NCBI RefSeq assembly: GCF_964275005.1
Contig: NC_092695.1
Span: 15,687,111 to 15,751,110 of the forward strand
Source: Diadema setosum
Taxonomy: Eukaryota; Echinodermata; Echinoidea; Diadematoida; Diadematidae
Reading direction: 5' to 3'
Length of the DNA: 64,000 nucleotides
Within the stretch, counting starts at the first letter, position 1; the number at the start of each line of letters is the position of its first letter. Of the stretch, positions 1-14,707 are shown one piece after another. The notes beneath the pieces are model-generated. The model did not search any database and was not told where the DNA came from. It was given only the letters and a program-made list of their open reading frames with translations. The translations under genes and the position numbers were made by a program.

Positions 1-826
1 TTTTACGTAACCTCATACAGGTTGTTGCGTTAGTGGAGGAATAATGTGATCATAACCGAGGTGGGGTTGGGGAATGAGCAAGCTGAAAATAGCTAAAACA
101 TTCTGCTGTTTGCACGGGTTTTTTTGTAGTACTGTTCACTATTAATTTCACGTGACGAGAATATTCTTGTGCATTCGATTTTGACTTTGAATGTTACTGA
201 TTAAAATCTATGACCTTAAAATCTCTGGCCTGCAAGAGGATGTTGATATTCAACGAGGCCAAACGCGAGCTGACAGATTCACATCACTGTGCATGAAGAA
301 GCATGCATTTTGAGGGGGTTGGTATTGGGTGATTACATGTAGATTGTCGGGTTTGATTATGGGATGAGGTGAAATTAACGTTTCATGGCACATACCCCAA
401 CACTGCAGGGTAAGAAGACAAAGAGCCAAATGTTATTATCATGCATCAAGGCGTTGATCCAACGTCATCCACCACTTCACGATTTACACATCCATATCAG
501 TATTACGCTGTCCAACCGTCGTTCATGGATACTGTGGTGGAAATGATCATCTCTCTAGGCAACGGCCGAATGGCAGCTCCAGTTTATGACCTTTTATTGT
601 GCTTGTCAAAGTAATTTAGTTGTGTCAGCCGTATACATTTCAACCTCAAATGACCTTTAACTCTGACTCAGATGTCTGACATGACTAAATCAACACTTCT
701 TTGAAAGAACCCAATCATACTATCAGTGTGATCTGTTTGCTCTCGTATCTAGATGCCACAGCGGCAAACAGTATACGTACTTGCCGCTTTTGTCTTCATG
801 TCCAGTGTCTCGTTCTGGGCCATAGA

Positions 827-868
<42 letters not shown>

Positions 869-1551
869 AATCAATCCACGATCCTTTAAGTTTTAAGACT
901 CAATATCTGGACCGAGATATGACCACAAATACACATGATTCATTGTATGGCCAAGAACAGTAATCACTTAATCGGTCAATAGACATCACACGTCACGAAC
1001 AAAACTGCACGGCATAGAGCATACTCTTCATTGTATACGATTCGAAGAAGGGCGTACATGCGATGCTAAAAAGTGACCGAGAGACACGACATTTCTTAGG
1101 TGGTTACACGCTCCAAAGTTGACCAATCAGTAATATTCTGCCTGATACCTTTACGCCTTGTCATTTTGTTTTCCTGGGATACTTAGTAGCAAAATTGAAT
1201 AAAACGTAGAATTAGCACAAAGAGCGCATTTTGTTCCCCAGGTGACCACCATCGTCTTTGGATACTACAGTTTTGTCTTAATCGATTGGCTGTAATTACA
1301 CTGTATTACCTTATTAGATTTTTCGTCGTAAATTGATGCGAATTCAGATCGCCTCCAAATATATGATTCTTGAAAAAAAAAAGAAATTGCATTTACAGCT
1401 CGAACCCTCTGCTTGATTTGTCCTGCAGGTGCAACTGACCTATTTCGAGAGAAAGAAAGATTCTACCACACTTCTCAGTCTTGTCCAGATGTGGAAGTAA
1501 AGAGCTGGAAGTCCTCTTCAAACACCTCGTAGCCATCGTCAACCATTCACC
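1..1551. other. Upstream region of the protocadherin gene
   Basis: No coding region is supported here. The stretch holds a CA dinucleotide run near 828-865 and otherwise unremarkable AT-rich DNA. A plausible 3' splice acceptor (pyrimidine stretch then TGCAG) ends at 1428, 123 bases before the protocadherin start codon. The transcript may therefore begin in an upstream untranslated exon that joins at 1429. No TATA box or other promoter element could be assigned with confidence. Confidence 0.5.
828..865. repeat. (CA)n microsatellite
   Basis: An uninterrupted CA dinucleotide run upstream of the protocadherin gene. Any reading frame through it gives a His-Thr repeat and should not be taken as a gene. 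Confidence 0.95.
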
Positions 1552-1777
1552 ATGTCGTCGTTTTGTTTCGTCTCCGCGCGACTCGCGATCATCACCGTTC
1601 TTATCTTATCCTTCGTGTGTGCTGAAGAGCTCTCTTACACCATCAACGAGGAGGTCGGCGCCGGCTTCGTTGTCGGAAACATTGCTGAAGATCTCCCGAA
1701 TCCTGTGGAAGCAAATGCTGAGTTCTCCATGTTGACCGTGCCCAACGAGACTTATTTCACGCTAGACACGGAAACTG
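1552..1777 (+). CDS. Protocadherin exon 1 (signal peptide and start of EC1)
   Basis: The first coding exon starts at an ATG in a good context (ACCATGT). It encodes a hydrophobic signal peptide ending near VCA|EE, then the first part of cadherin repeat 1. It stops after ETG at a donor GTATGG and leaves one base of a codon. Reading on past the donor soon hits a stop in low-complexity DNA, which supports splicing here. Confidence 0.9.
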
Positions 1778-4700
1778 GTATGGTGTATAAAACACATTTG
1801 TTCTTCTCTGACTCCCTTGTTTGGTCTTGTTTGTCTATTCAACTTTTTTTCTTTCGTATAACTGCATGACTCCATCTAACCGATTAGAGTACACACACAC
1901 ACCCACCCACACACACATACACACTCATATATATATATATATATATATATTGCGGTTTTTTTTGGTAGACATTGTAAATTAACAAGCCTGTATTAAATTA
2001 CTTGGAAATTCTAATGTTGTTTTATTGTTCGTAGTCCATGTGTAGAGACCTGTAGTCATACTTAAATGATTAGTTACTCGTTAGTAGCATGGTTTCCAAA
2101 TGACCTTTCTTTTCACTTTCAACAGAATAATTTTGTGCTTAGTATGCAACGGGTAATAAAGGGACCATTTGACATGTTATATTGCTGCGCAAAAGTTAGA
2201 TACCATTTTTTTTCCTGAAAAACCGATTCGCGAAGATGGATAAAATGAACAAAGCCACATGGGTGATTACCAGTTACAATGTTATAGTGATGGTAGCCTG
2301 ACATGTTGTTATCTGTGACTAATGTGTCCACTGAAAAAAAAACAAAAAAAAAAAAACTTGTAAGATACTTCATAGAGGGATTTTGATTCTGATCAATGTC
2401 TGATATCTGGTATCATTTCATGTTGCTTTCACAGGGGAACTGACCACAACAGAACATATAGACCGCGAGGTACTCTGCCCAGGGCCGTCGACATCATGCG
2501 AATTTGCCGTGGACGTTATTGTTCAACAGACCTCCGGACCGGTGCTTGTCAACGTTAAAGTCACTATCACCGATATCAATGATCACGCTCCAGCCTTTGC
2601 CAGTGATATTACTGACATAGCCATTCCTGAATCTGTAGCAGCAGGAACACTGTTCCCTTTGACTCCTGCCACCGACGAAGATGTGGGAGACAACGCCATA
2701 CAGGATTATCGTCTCTCAAACGAATTCGCCGACATTTTTGAGCTAGTCGTCGATAAATACCCCGATGGATTTATCTACATCGCTCTGAAAGTGACTGGTA
2801 GTCTCGATCGCGAGACCCGCGACAACTACGAAATGATCTTGTACGCAGACGACGGAGGCGACCCACTCTTGTCAGGTGTCACGTTGCTAAACGTGACAGT
2901 GCTCGATTCTGACGACCACTCCCCAGAGTTTGTAAGAAGTTCATACACGGTTCGGGTGGCTGAGGATGTAGCTGTCGGACAGGAAATAATCCAGGTTCAA
3001 GCATCCGACCCCGACACCGGTACGAACGGCCAAATTATCTACTCTTTTGGCGGCAGCGTATCGGCAAAGGTCCGAGAGCTATTTGACATCGACGCAACGT
3101 CAGGATGGCTAACAGTTAAAGCTGAGCTCGATTATGAGGACGAAAGCAGTCACCAAATATCTGTGAGGGCAACGAACAACGTGCCAAATCCTGTTCCTGA
3201 CTTTGCCACAGTTACAGTTGATATCATTGATGTGAATGACAACAGACCTCAGCTGGTTATATCGGCCATAAATGGTGATGGCTTTCGTCGCACACGTATT
3301 CTTGAGAACAGTCCGAGCCACGAGACAATCGCCTTTGTTCGTGTCAGCGATGTTGACAGTGGCGTGAATGGAGAAGTCACCCTGACATTGGAAGACGACG
3401 AGGGACATTTCTATTTAGACGAACTCAATCCTGACCAATATTTCCTCAAGACAGCAGTGCGACTGGATCGTGAGGATATTTCTGTTTACAATATCACCAT
3501 TCTCGCTCAGGATGGAGGACTGCCTGTCCTTACCTCCCGCAGGAAATTTGCCGTGATCGTGATCGACGAGAACGACAATACACCAAGGTTTTCGTCGTCG
3601 GTCTATCATGCGGCGATCAGCGAAAACAACGAGCAGGGACATCGTGTAGCCACCGTGCAGGCAATCGACGAAGACGAGCTGGAGAATGGCGAGGTTGTAT
3701 ACAGCCTTCCCGAAGACCATTCGGGATCATTTGTGATAGATGAGAACAACGGTGTAATAACCGCCGAGACAAGTTTGGATAGGGAAGATGAGGAATCCAT
3801 CCAGTTGCACGTCAGAGCGTGCGATCGTGGATCACCCCAGAAATGTGCTGATGCCCCGTTGACTATCAGAGTTCTTGACCAAAACGACAACAGTCCTGTC
3901 TTCAGCGAAGAACTCATTAGTATGAGCATCCCAGAGAACAGTGTCATCGACACATTCGTGGGACAGGCAGTGGCTGTAGACGCTGACGTGGATGAGAACG
4001 GTCGGCTTCGGTACAGTATTGTGACAGACTCTCTCTTCAGGATCGATGAGAGCACAGGGTCTATCTTTTCTCGAGCTCAGCTTGATCGAGAAACACAAGA
4101 ACTCTACCACTTTACAGTAAAAGCTGTCGATGAAGGATTGTCACCCAAAACTGCAACTGCGACGGTTGTTGTAACTGTGACCGATACAAACGACCACGCT
4201 CCCTCTTTCATTGTCCCATCTCAAAGGGATAATACTAGATTCGTCCCTTTATCTGCAGTACCAGGATTCCCTGTGCTTAAGGTAGAAACCGAAGATATGG
4301 ATGAAGATGCAAATGCCCTTGTGTCTTACGCCATCAGTAGCGGTAATACGCATGGCGCTTTCGGCATTCGGGCTAACGGAGTTTTAGTGACAGCACAGGG
4401 ACTTTTAGATGACTGGGGAAGTGTTCACGATGTCGTTATTCGTGCTACCGATGGCGGACAACCAGGAAGATCGTCCACCACAACACTCCGCATTGTAGTT
4501 GCGGATAAAGACTTTAATGTCTCGTTGCCAGAAAGGAATTTTACTCAAATGTTCAATTTGACTGTCGACGACTTCTTGGATCCCGGTGAAAATTTGCCAA
4601 GCAATTCCGGTATCCTGAACGAGTGGCCAATGATTGTCATCATTACACTGGCGGGAAGTGCTGTTATTCTCGTTATTATCTTTCTTCTCGTTGCTGCAAG

Positions 4701-7700
4701 ATGTCGGACCAAGAATCGTGAGCAAGGAAAGTACATCGTACCACCCGGAGAAGGCATGTTTGCTATTCGTCAGGCGAAGATAACAGATGCTGCTGGGAAA
4801 ACATCCGATACGGACTCGGGACTGGCATCGACGACATCGAACCTATCTACGATACCTTCGAAGAATATTCGGAAGTGGCGGGCGCAACAGGATCGTGATC
4901 AGGATTCGATCGGGTCATCGCAGCGTGGTGGGACTTCAAAGGCGGCAACGCTACCTCACGGAGTCTCGAGCGCATCCACCATGGACACTAGGCTCGGCAA
5001 TCGACAAATGTCAACTTTTGGCAGCAACTCAGATATCCATTCCGACAGCATTGCGTCCATTGCCTCAGCCCGCAGGACCCCAGACCCAGACATAGAGGTG
5101 AGAATTTTCATTTATAGTATATCAGCAAATCGCTCAATAAATGTACTCTTTGACGCTGGAATAGTAGTCTTGTCAGTGTAAGTAGTCAGTATGATTATAA
5201 TGTTTTACAAACACGCCAGCATTTTTTACTCGTAGTCATCGTTCAAATATCAATTCAAAGTTAAATTTACTTTTATTCCGAGTATTCTGCATTGAACATA
5301 ATCACAAGCGAAATACAGTCGATTTCTTTTTTCGTTAAAAAATGAAAAAAAAAAAAACCCCAAAACAACCCAACAACAATATGTCCAATAGTTTGATAAC
5401 AGAATAGAAAGATATGCTGATATTTGATCTATTCAAGATAGAGGAATAAGCAGTCTTCTGCCTGAATTATGGTAGAATGTATTGGTGGAATTGAAAGGCT
5501 GCTTAAAGAAGCAGATAGCTTGAAGAGACGACAGCCTGAAGAAAAAAAAAAATAAAGCGTGTAAACATATTAAAACATATTATACTGTATGTACACTTAT
5601 GTACAAACCGAAAGGGAAGCTAGGTGATCCATTATTCTGACTGTGCATGGCAATGGCTGAAACTGAATAAAATTCCCTTAGCCGCCTCGGGAAAATGATT
5701 ACAAATTATCAAAAAGTCTTAGAAACGTTTGCTTGTCCGAAAAGCATTCTTTTCAGAGGAGCAAGTCTTCTCTTCTTAGATGAAGGATGCCACTAATATT
5801 GAGTTACAATGGTTCATTTTCAACGTAACATCGTTAAGAGACATGGCGTGAATAAGCTGTATAAGAAGCACATTTGCATGAAAGAACATTATTCCATTGC
5901 TCGTTGCAAGGTTAACGTAGGGAAAGCATCACGGACCAAAAACAAACAAATTAATGAAATACCCTGTTTTTTATTTCACCTTTAACTTCAAGTCGACCGA
6001 AATAGACTAATCATACACTCTGTGAGAACCTGTCTTAAATTGAAAATTATCTTTGTTCTTGAGCTACTAGATCAGATTTTGCAACCACTTCCCATTCTCC
6101 CAGGAAAACTAGAAAAGTTATAATCATCACTATTTCACGTGAGTTAATGTGATGCTATATGGACTGCATTATGTTACAAAAACGTATCAAATGTATTCTT
6201 ACATTTATTGTGTACATGTCATATTTTCAAACCACGCCATATAAATTCATAGTTTGCTATGTTAAGGTAAGTGGCGATATGATAATCTCTAAATGAAATC
6301 TGCAATAGCGATATGTATAATGCTTATATTCACAGACATTATAGCCAACCTGATAATTATGCCGCCAGTGACGTGTCGCGTGTCGGGCGCACGCGAAATG
6401 GCAAATAACTAAAGGGATTTCATTTCGCAAGCTTCTTTTCCTTACCTGAACAAAGAATGGCTTGCTTCTCTTTGTCTTGTTTTATGTTAAGGACTGCGGC
6501 TTAACTACTTTTACAGTGTTAAAAACTAACCAGAATAGCATCGCACAACAGCAAGCCCTAACAAAGGCCAGAGAAAATCGATTCAACCAAAGAGATCCTG
6601 TTGGACCAATATATGCAAATTAGCGAAGTAGGGTAGATCCTTGTCGCCATTTACTCAAATTTTATTTTTTGTTGCCATGAAAAGTTATACCGATATCGGG
6701 AAATGTTTTCATATAACCTTGTAAGATGGGCTATCTCTGGGGGATAGTTCTGAATGTTTTTTGTGAATTCGATAAGTCATTTTTCATAGACATTTTCATA
6801 GCTTTTCCTCGGATAACCATCAGGTAAGAGGGCATCGTAGGCATACAGAGTCAGAGAGCTAATCGTTCTTTGGAGATATACACTGCAGTATAGGCCCGTG
6901 CATGCTTGAATGTCAAAAGGGCTACGGTCGATTTTAATCGATGACGCGAAGGGAAAGTTATATAACGGACTATCGACTTTTGCTCGAGTATAATGATGTT
7001 TTCGAGATGCTGGAGCAGATGTACGTGATGCAGGGGTGCGCTACCTGTCTTTCTGTGGCTTACGACAATGGCATGCTCATTGGGCGCGGATGCAGTGGGT
7101 AATCGCTTGTGAGCTGGCTGCATCCGATAGTGCCCATTCTGATCGGGTGTGGCAATCGATATATTCGTCGTGATGCAACGTAGGCGTTGGCATCGGTTAC
7201 CATCTCTGACTGTATGCGTAAAGTACGCATGTAATGAAAGGAACAGATGTGAAGGTTATCATTTCAATTAGATAAGTCATGATTTTGACGAATCACAACG
7301 CATAGTTTGTAAATTTCTTTGAAATATATTGATCAGTCTTGGACAGAGCATTGAATTGATTTCTAAAGTTGAAGTCAACTTTTTCCATTGGTATGCAACA
7401 TCACAAAACTTCATTGTCGTACGATTGCTCATATCCTTGCTCTATATTCAGTCATGGCATATGTTAATGTCATTCTCTTAAATAATTCTGCGTCATAATC
7501 TTGTATTCGTCCTGGAATGCACACATGCATGTCAAAATATAATGTCGACATTCCCAGAAACGTACAAATAAAAAGCAAATAGTATGTGGTATGATTTTTC
7601 TTCAAGTTGTCTCCCTCTGGTGGTAGTAATGCTGCCCGGAAAGCAGTAGATGACAGGTTCGATTCCCGCTTTTTTTTTTCGACATGTTTGTTAAAATGTA

Positions 7701-10700
7701 GATCAGCAGTTGCTATTTTACAAATTCATTTGTACAGAGGAAGACAAATTTAAGAAAATTATATCACATCTTCAGCCCTCAGCATAATAATCTCTTACTT
7801 TCTTTTGATTAAAACAAAACACACAGATATTTCGAGCGATTAAAAGCGACATACACAAGGCAAAACTAAGAAATGTAGAAATCTACTCTAGCGTGTCCAT
7901 AAGCAGAATCAAATGCTTTTTCGCAACTTGTGGCATGCACAATCAGCAATAAAGAGAAAAAAACAAACAAACAAAATAGAAAATTTTGTTCCGAAAGAGA
8001 GGATACGTGTCTAAGGATGAAAGCTTCAAAATCTAATTTACACATTTCAATAACACTTTTCCATGTGGTAGCATCAATTTGTATCAGAGGCATTTGTTTG
8101 CCTTTCGTGGTGCGTTTCTTGTAACTGTATCCCATATATTTGAGTGATACTTTGTGTTTTCTGAAAATGTAGACAGTCTTTTGGAAGGAAGAAATTTAGT
8201 AATATGTGCTTGTTCGTCGGATATTGATTTTTGGAACTGAGGTTACGCGTACTTTCCCAAAGCCACTTATGAACATTGATACGAAGAACCTACTTTTTTT
8301 TTTAAATATCACGGATAAAGTTTATCTTGACATTGGACATAAATGTAAATTGCAAAGTTTGTTCATCTGAGTTAGCATGTGTGTATATTGTGCTTTCTTT
8401 GTGATTAATGTACTCAGTAGGTTAACAGTCAGGAATTATAAATAAATCGGGAACTGCGCATTCGAAGTGAATACGGTGAAAGTAGAAAATGGCTCTCCTA
8501 TTATGTGCTTGGTGCTATAGGGTCGCGTTCTTGCTTATTATTTTCAGTACTAGACCAGGATTTCAAGGGGAAGATTGAATCGGAAGAAGAATGACATAGC
8601 ATTAACTAAAGCTATGGCATTAGATAATAATAAAAAAAAAACCGATAATGTTGAATAGCAGTGTTATCATTACGGCAGAACGGAATGAAATAACTATTAT
8701 GCATGCTGCATGAATGCTTATACAAGCATTGATTGTTTCCTAATAACGTCCACCTAAAGATCACTATTCTAGGTTTTGAAGTACCTTTCGTTTTTGCCGT
8801 CGGCACAGATTATTACAGACAGCTAAAAATCATATTATGCAAACTAATCCCAAAGAAACACTCATTAGCATGACTGGTTAAATGGTAATAAGTCACCATT
8901 ATCACAGACGCTGTATAGCGGGAGCGGAGTAGATGATTGTGTGTTTGATGTGAATTTGGATATTACAAAGCGTAAGGTATAAGTGCTACTGTTAACTGAA
9001 TAGATTGTTTTCAACGGACTATAGCTTTGCGAACTGAAGTGTAAGTTTTGTGGAACGATTTAGTCAAGGAAAACCACGCAGATATATGTATTAACAGCCC
9101 AAATAATCACACTTTTGTAAGGGAATTATTCAAGGGCTGTACACAGAGTACAAAGGTGTGTATAGCCAAACGCTGCTGGCGCTACTGGTCAGATACACTG
9201 TCACAAATTCACTGGTTCCTGACTTGATCAAGTCCGCTGATATCTGATTAAAAAGTACATATTTGTGACACGTTTGCCCCTCGTAAATAAATTGATATTT
9301 TCATTTGCTAGCTCCCTTTCCACACACAGAATGACACCGACGATCGAGAACCATCGTGTCGGTGTGCAGGCTTATAGACGGTTTCAGAGAGCGAAGTCAG
9401 TGCACTTTCTTGTGTTGCTAGCGCTGTTGAACGTCAAAACGCACCTATTCATTCAGATATTTGTCTCAATAAAGCCGTAATTATTAACTGTGACATTACT
9501 GCTCACGCGACAACCTTGTAGCCAATTAGTCCCTTTTAAACCTCACGGAAAACTATGAATTTGTTTCGGAGATCTGTGCAATCGCGTGAGTAATTTCTCA
9601 CATTCAAATCAAAAGCGTCAAAAACAGAATGAGCTATCTCTTATTAAACGATGATATTAGAATGGTGACAAAGGACCATTATAGCAAGTTAGGCTCCCAG
9701 TCGTATATGTTTTACAACTACTACCCTTTCCCATCATGATTAATTGCTTGTAATTTTCTATCGTTGCCGAAAATTTGTGCCACACAATGACAAGCTCCAT
9801 ACACTAAAGACAAATGCACAGATACAGACAACGTCTTGTGACGAATTACAGCATGAAAGTAAAGTAGACATCGCTTTTTAACCCACCCCATGACTCTGCG
9901 CAATACAAATATGCGATGTATGTTTCTATTACAACCATTATATATTTTCAATCATAACCAGAACCTTTGGGCCTTTATACAAAGGCCGTCAGATTGGGGG
10001 GAGGAATGATGGTCAAGTGTAGTGCACATGGTTGGCAAGAGTCAATTGTACCTTTGTCTCCACCCACCCCTGCCACTTTGACGGGACGAATCTCGGGAAA
10101 GTCATGGGTTTTGTTGTGTGTGTTTGTTTTTTGTTTTATTATTTTTCAGATTTGTTGCGCGGCCCCTGATTTTGTACTACATAATATCATGTATCTACCG
10201 TATCAGTCAAATTACGTGAAGTTACTTAGCATCATCAACACTAAACTGCGTGCTTCGGACGCTCGATAACTTCCAATACATACTAATGGTTAACTGATCA
10301 GATTTATCGAATCGAGTTGTTTTCGAAGGGCCTTTGCTCCCTCTCCACACCTGAATCAACTATCGAACAATCACAATTCTGAATTAAAACAGCGAGTTTT
10401 CCTTGTGCCAAACCTCTCGATACTGGGAAAACGTGAGTTCACTTGGACACCGTACGGTGTCTCCAAGCTCAGCGATTATGTTGACGCTTTCATTTATCGC
10501 TCAATTGCTACATTTGTCGAGCAAACCAAACAAGTTATCTTCCTATTGTTCGCGGCCTATCGAACCTTTCTTTAAACCGAAACACGAAGGACTAAATACA
10601 CCACTTCACTGGGACGAATTTACCTCCCCAAGCCAAACATCTCTCTTCCTCACTTCCCCCCTCCATTTCTCCATTTCGACATCACCTCTCATTTCTCTTG

Positions 10701-13700
10701 CAATGATTCGTGTTGACGTGAACGTCCACCAAATCCCTATGGCAAGCACGAAGTCGTCGTAAGTAAACGCATGAGAATGAAACTTACAATGGCAAAGGGC
10801 CGGTCTCCTTGAACAAACACTCGTAGCTTAACTCGCAATTAGTGCAAGCAACACGGCAGCATATCATTTCTTCTTAGCACTGTTTGAGGTCGTCGGGATG
10901 GGTGCAGATTTCAGGAGTTGTAGCCAACGTCAGAACTTAGGGATTGTTACCTCAGAATAAGAATCAACTCACTTTAGTTTCCATTAAATCATGAAACGTT
11001 GCATACAAACGAATGTCAGAAATATAGTATACAACTTGATATGCATCAAATGAAGCAAAAGATGTTTTGTTTTGTTTTTCATGGGACAACAAGATGGACA
11101 ACAAAGTATCAACAAAGATGAAAATGCGCACTCAAATATACGACAGATTATTTAGACATGCTAGACAGGTCAATCTTCATAAGATAGTCACTAGCGACAA
11201 GGTTGCTTGATTAAAAAAAAAATCAGTTCAAAATACACGACTGCAATTTATCATCGTTGTTGATATTATTCCTTTGAAAGATGCAAATAAGATTCAAATT
11301 AAGGTAACTTCAAATTAAGGTAATTATTACTGTTATTAATTCTCATATTATCATAATTTTCATTACATCATTATTACCATTGTTTACGATCTCCAATACT
11401 ATATCTGTTACATCAACAACAATGCTACTATTATCAATAACAATACTAAAAAAACTATGATCATTGTCGCCAATTATGACATTTTCACCTACAATGAGGT
11501 AGTGAATATCTTTTTATAGCAGTGAGTTGGCGTTAAGATTCCAAGGGAGACCAAGTGATGATATCCTAAAATGTAGTCTAAAACTTAACGATTCGCGTGA
11601 ACTCTAATTTCAGTGCCATCTACCTCTTTCACTTTAACTTCGTATTGAACAGCAGATAGTAAGGAAACAGAAGAAAAGAGATTAATCTTGGGAACTTCAC
11701 ATTTTCTTTTTCTTTAATATTACTGTAAAGTATCCCCTATTTTATACCTAGCGTCTTTCTCTTTCCTTTAATACTGTGTCATTCTCTTTCAGTGGCGATA
11801 AATTACTTTAAATACATCATCTAGAGGTGGTGTTTCCTTCAAACTGGAAATATACGTGCAAAGTAAAATGAGTTTCGTTTTAATTGTTTGGATTTTTGTA
11901 ATTTAGATTTAGATTTAGATTTAGATGATGATGATGATTATTATTATCAATATTATTATCATTATTATTATTACGTTCAAAGTTCACGTTGCTGAAAACT
12001 CATCATAGAAAGAGTCGGTATATTTTGGTGATTGCGGCAGTGGCAGAGACTGGAGAACGTTTTACTGGACTTATGAATTATTATGCAATACAGAATAATC
12101 TTATATAATGCCTTGAAAAAACATACCAATGCAACAAGCAATTGTATCTATATATGTGGAGAAGGGGAGAAAGGATTGATGGATGTCATCGTGGATAAGA
12201 AGAGAAAATGTATTGGTAGTAAAAATAGAGTTGAAGAGATTTTGCGTGAATTTTTTTCCCCTGAATTTTGTGTTTTTAGTTAAATCCTTAAATGAATTCG
12301 AAGGACGTTCACTTACACCCAACCTCCTTTCTTTTTTTTCTTTTTCTTTTTTTTTTTAAAACAGAGAGAGCTGAGGTTATTATCTTTATCCACTGTTGTC
12401 CGATATGGACGCCAAAGTCCTAAGTAATCACCCATAGAGTTACCCCACAAACCGTGCAGTGTTAATCAACAGTGGATTCAGCTCACCAGCTCGATCGATA
12501 CACTTTGTACCGGTACATGGTCTATCCGACTTGCGAGTTGGTTCAATCATCAGAAACACGATGTGGACAAAGGCACACAACAGGGGTTAACAAAGGGGGG
12601 CTTGGAGGGATAAGAGGAGGAACATAGAGTAATGCAGCGTGGTCAAACTCTAAACTCGGGGAAACAAAGGCAAGCTCGTCAGTATTAAAGGGATTTTAGC
12701 CATTGTTCCCATCCAGGTTGTACTCGGAAGGTTGTTACAACGAAACCTTTGTCGTGATATCGAGCGACTTTTGAACAACGCACCTATGAGATTGGTCCAA
12801 CTTATCAAAAAAAAAAAAAAAAAAAAAATCGTCAGCATTCTGATTATGAGTTTCCAAGACAAGATATTTAATTGCTGTCACAGACACACTCAAAACATAC
12901 AGTACTAGCGAATTGCTGCCTTGTAATATATTTTTTTTTTCTGACAACTGATGTTTTTATATTTTTGATCAAAAAGTAAAAGTTATCCCCTAGTCATTGG
13001 TCGAAAGAGCTTCACGTGATTATAGGTATTTTCAGCCATTTGAGAATGTTGGCATGTTTGACACTCGGCGTACTACTTGCAAAGTGGCGTCACTTTTGTC
13101 ACGACATTTTCCAAATAGTATATAGATCAATTATTTTGAGAAATGATGTCACAGAGCAATTTTGAAATTACGAAGCAATTCCGACATCGTGTGCTTCTTC
13201 GTACCGTCAGTGTATGACCCCTCCCCAACATCGCATCCACCACACGACTTCTCGTCTCTTATTTTCCCCTTCTTTTGTATGATTTTTTCCCTCCAAAATA
13301 TCAAACAAGTGTACTCTGCCTAATTTGGAGTTTCTTGTTAAAGCTTTAGGCCTCGGTGTCTCCAAATGTCTTATACTACACACTGCGGTGCTACATATAT
13401 CAAAGGTGAATTCCAAGTCGTTATCTCCCCATATGTAAGTGCCATGGACTATCAACGTCTAAGGCATTTCTATTTGATGCAATGCTTACAATGATGTGGC
13501 TCAGTCAGTAACGCGTCTGTCTTGCGATCAAATGGCTAAGCAATGTTATGTGTAATTATACCGTCCCTTCTATTAAGAGGCAAAACACCATTTCCCTCGG
13601 ATAGGAAATTAAATGGAGGTTCCATGTGCGAGACGAAGTCAAGGACTCACTCACGTAAAAGACCCCACTTCATTCATTCATCGCAAAGCAGGATGCTAAC

Positions 13701-14676
13701 CCAGTGAAGTGCTCCGTCCATCACATGCCAACGCCAGAAAATGATGTCGATCTCTCCTGGTTCGCCCAAGCTGACTCCCAATAGTCCAGCCCAATAGTTT
13801 CAATGTTTCTTTTAGTTGTGTAGAAAGGCAAGCACACTTTGTGGAAAGCATACATTTTGTGAAGCATGCATGGGATTAGTATATAGACATAAATACTAGT
13901 ACATGAAATACACATTATTAACTGCAAACGCGTAATGTATGATGGATGTTCATTTAGATGGGCGGTATTGTGAATAGCCATTACTTGTCTAACATGTTGT
14001 CTGTTTATAATTAGCTAGATGGCAATAGTTATGTAAATCACCCAAATTGCTAATATGATCGCCTATCTGCATGTGTTCTAATTTCAGTTTGTGTGAATCA
14101 TCAACCTCGACAACATACAAAAACGCGCCAGAAACATGTTTACAAAAGTTATATCAGTGATCGGTAAATTTATGTTCTTTCACACATCCTCTGATATACT
14201 CCAGGTGCAGAGACTTCTGCGGAAACTTCGCCGAGACAGTGGCGATACTGCCAGCGAGCGGAACTCGGACTGCAATGCCAGTAGCTACGACAGTGGCCAC
14301 GGGGGCGACAGCGATCGAGACATCGTGTCCAGCGGATGGGGTCAGAACAAGCCCAACGGCGGCATAAAAGCGACAGCGCCACCTGGCGATGGGAATTCTC
14401 GTCGCTCATCCTCTTACCCACGGATTGCCGCTTTGGCTGCGCAAAATGTCAGCACGAACAAAAGTGAGTAGCCTAATCTCACAGAAGTTACTGAATCTCA
14501 ACCTCATTGACTGCCAGAAGTAATGAAAAACTTGGCAATTTCAAACTCTGTGCACACACACTCACACATACAAATCTACCATACTGCTTAACCATACTGC
14601 TTTATCCATTTGAAATTGTATACAATAACCTTTAAAAAGTACTTTCCTAGAGATAGTGAAGGATTATAATAATGTG

Positions 14677-14707
<31 letters not shown>

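Larger units (their letters stand above)
5098..14204. other. Protocadherin intron 2, non-coding with a few SINE-like pieces
   Basis: A 9.1-kb intron. No open frame in it has recognisable protein features, coding bias or splice borders. It holds a tRNA-like SINE head near 7616-7670, four TTTAGA units at about 11902-11927 followed by GAT/ATT trinucleotide repeats, and a tRNA-derived SINE at about 13494-13720. No conserved non-coding block could be judged by eye. Confidence 0.7.

Noticed and set aside
3606-4055. Minus-strand open frames of up to 149 codons opposite the protocadherin
   Set aside because: They are shadows of the large protocadherin exon in other frames.
9967-10762. Two open frames of about 100-119 codons in protocadherin intron 2
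   Set aside because: No domain, no acceptable splice borders in phase with neighbouring exons, and low coding character.
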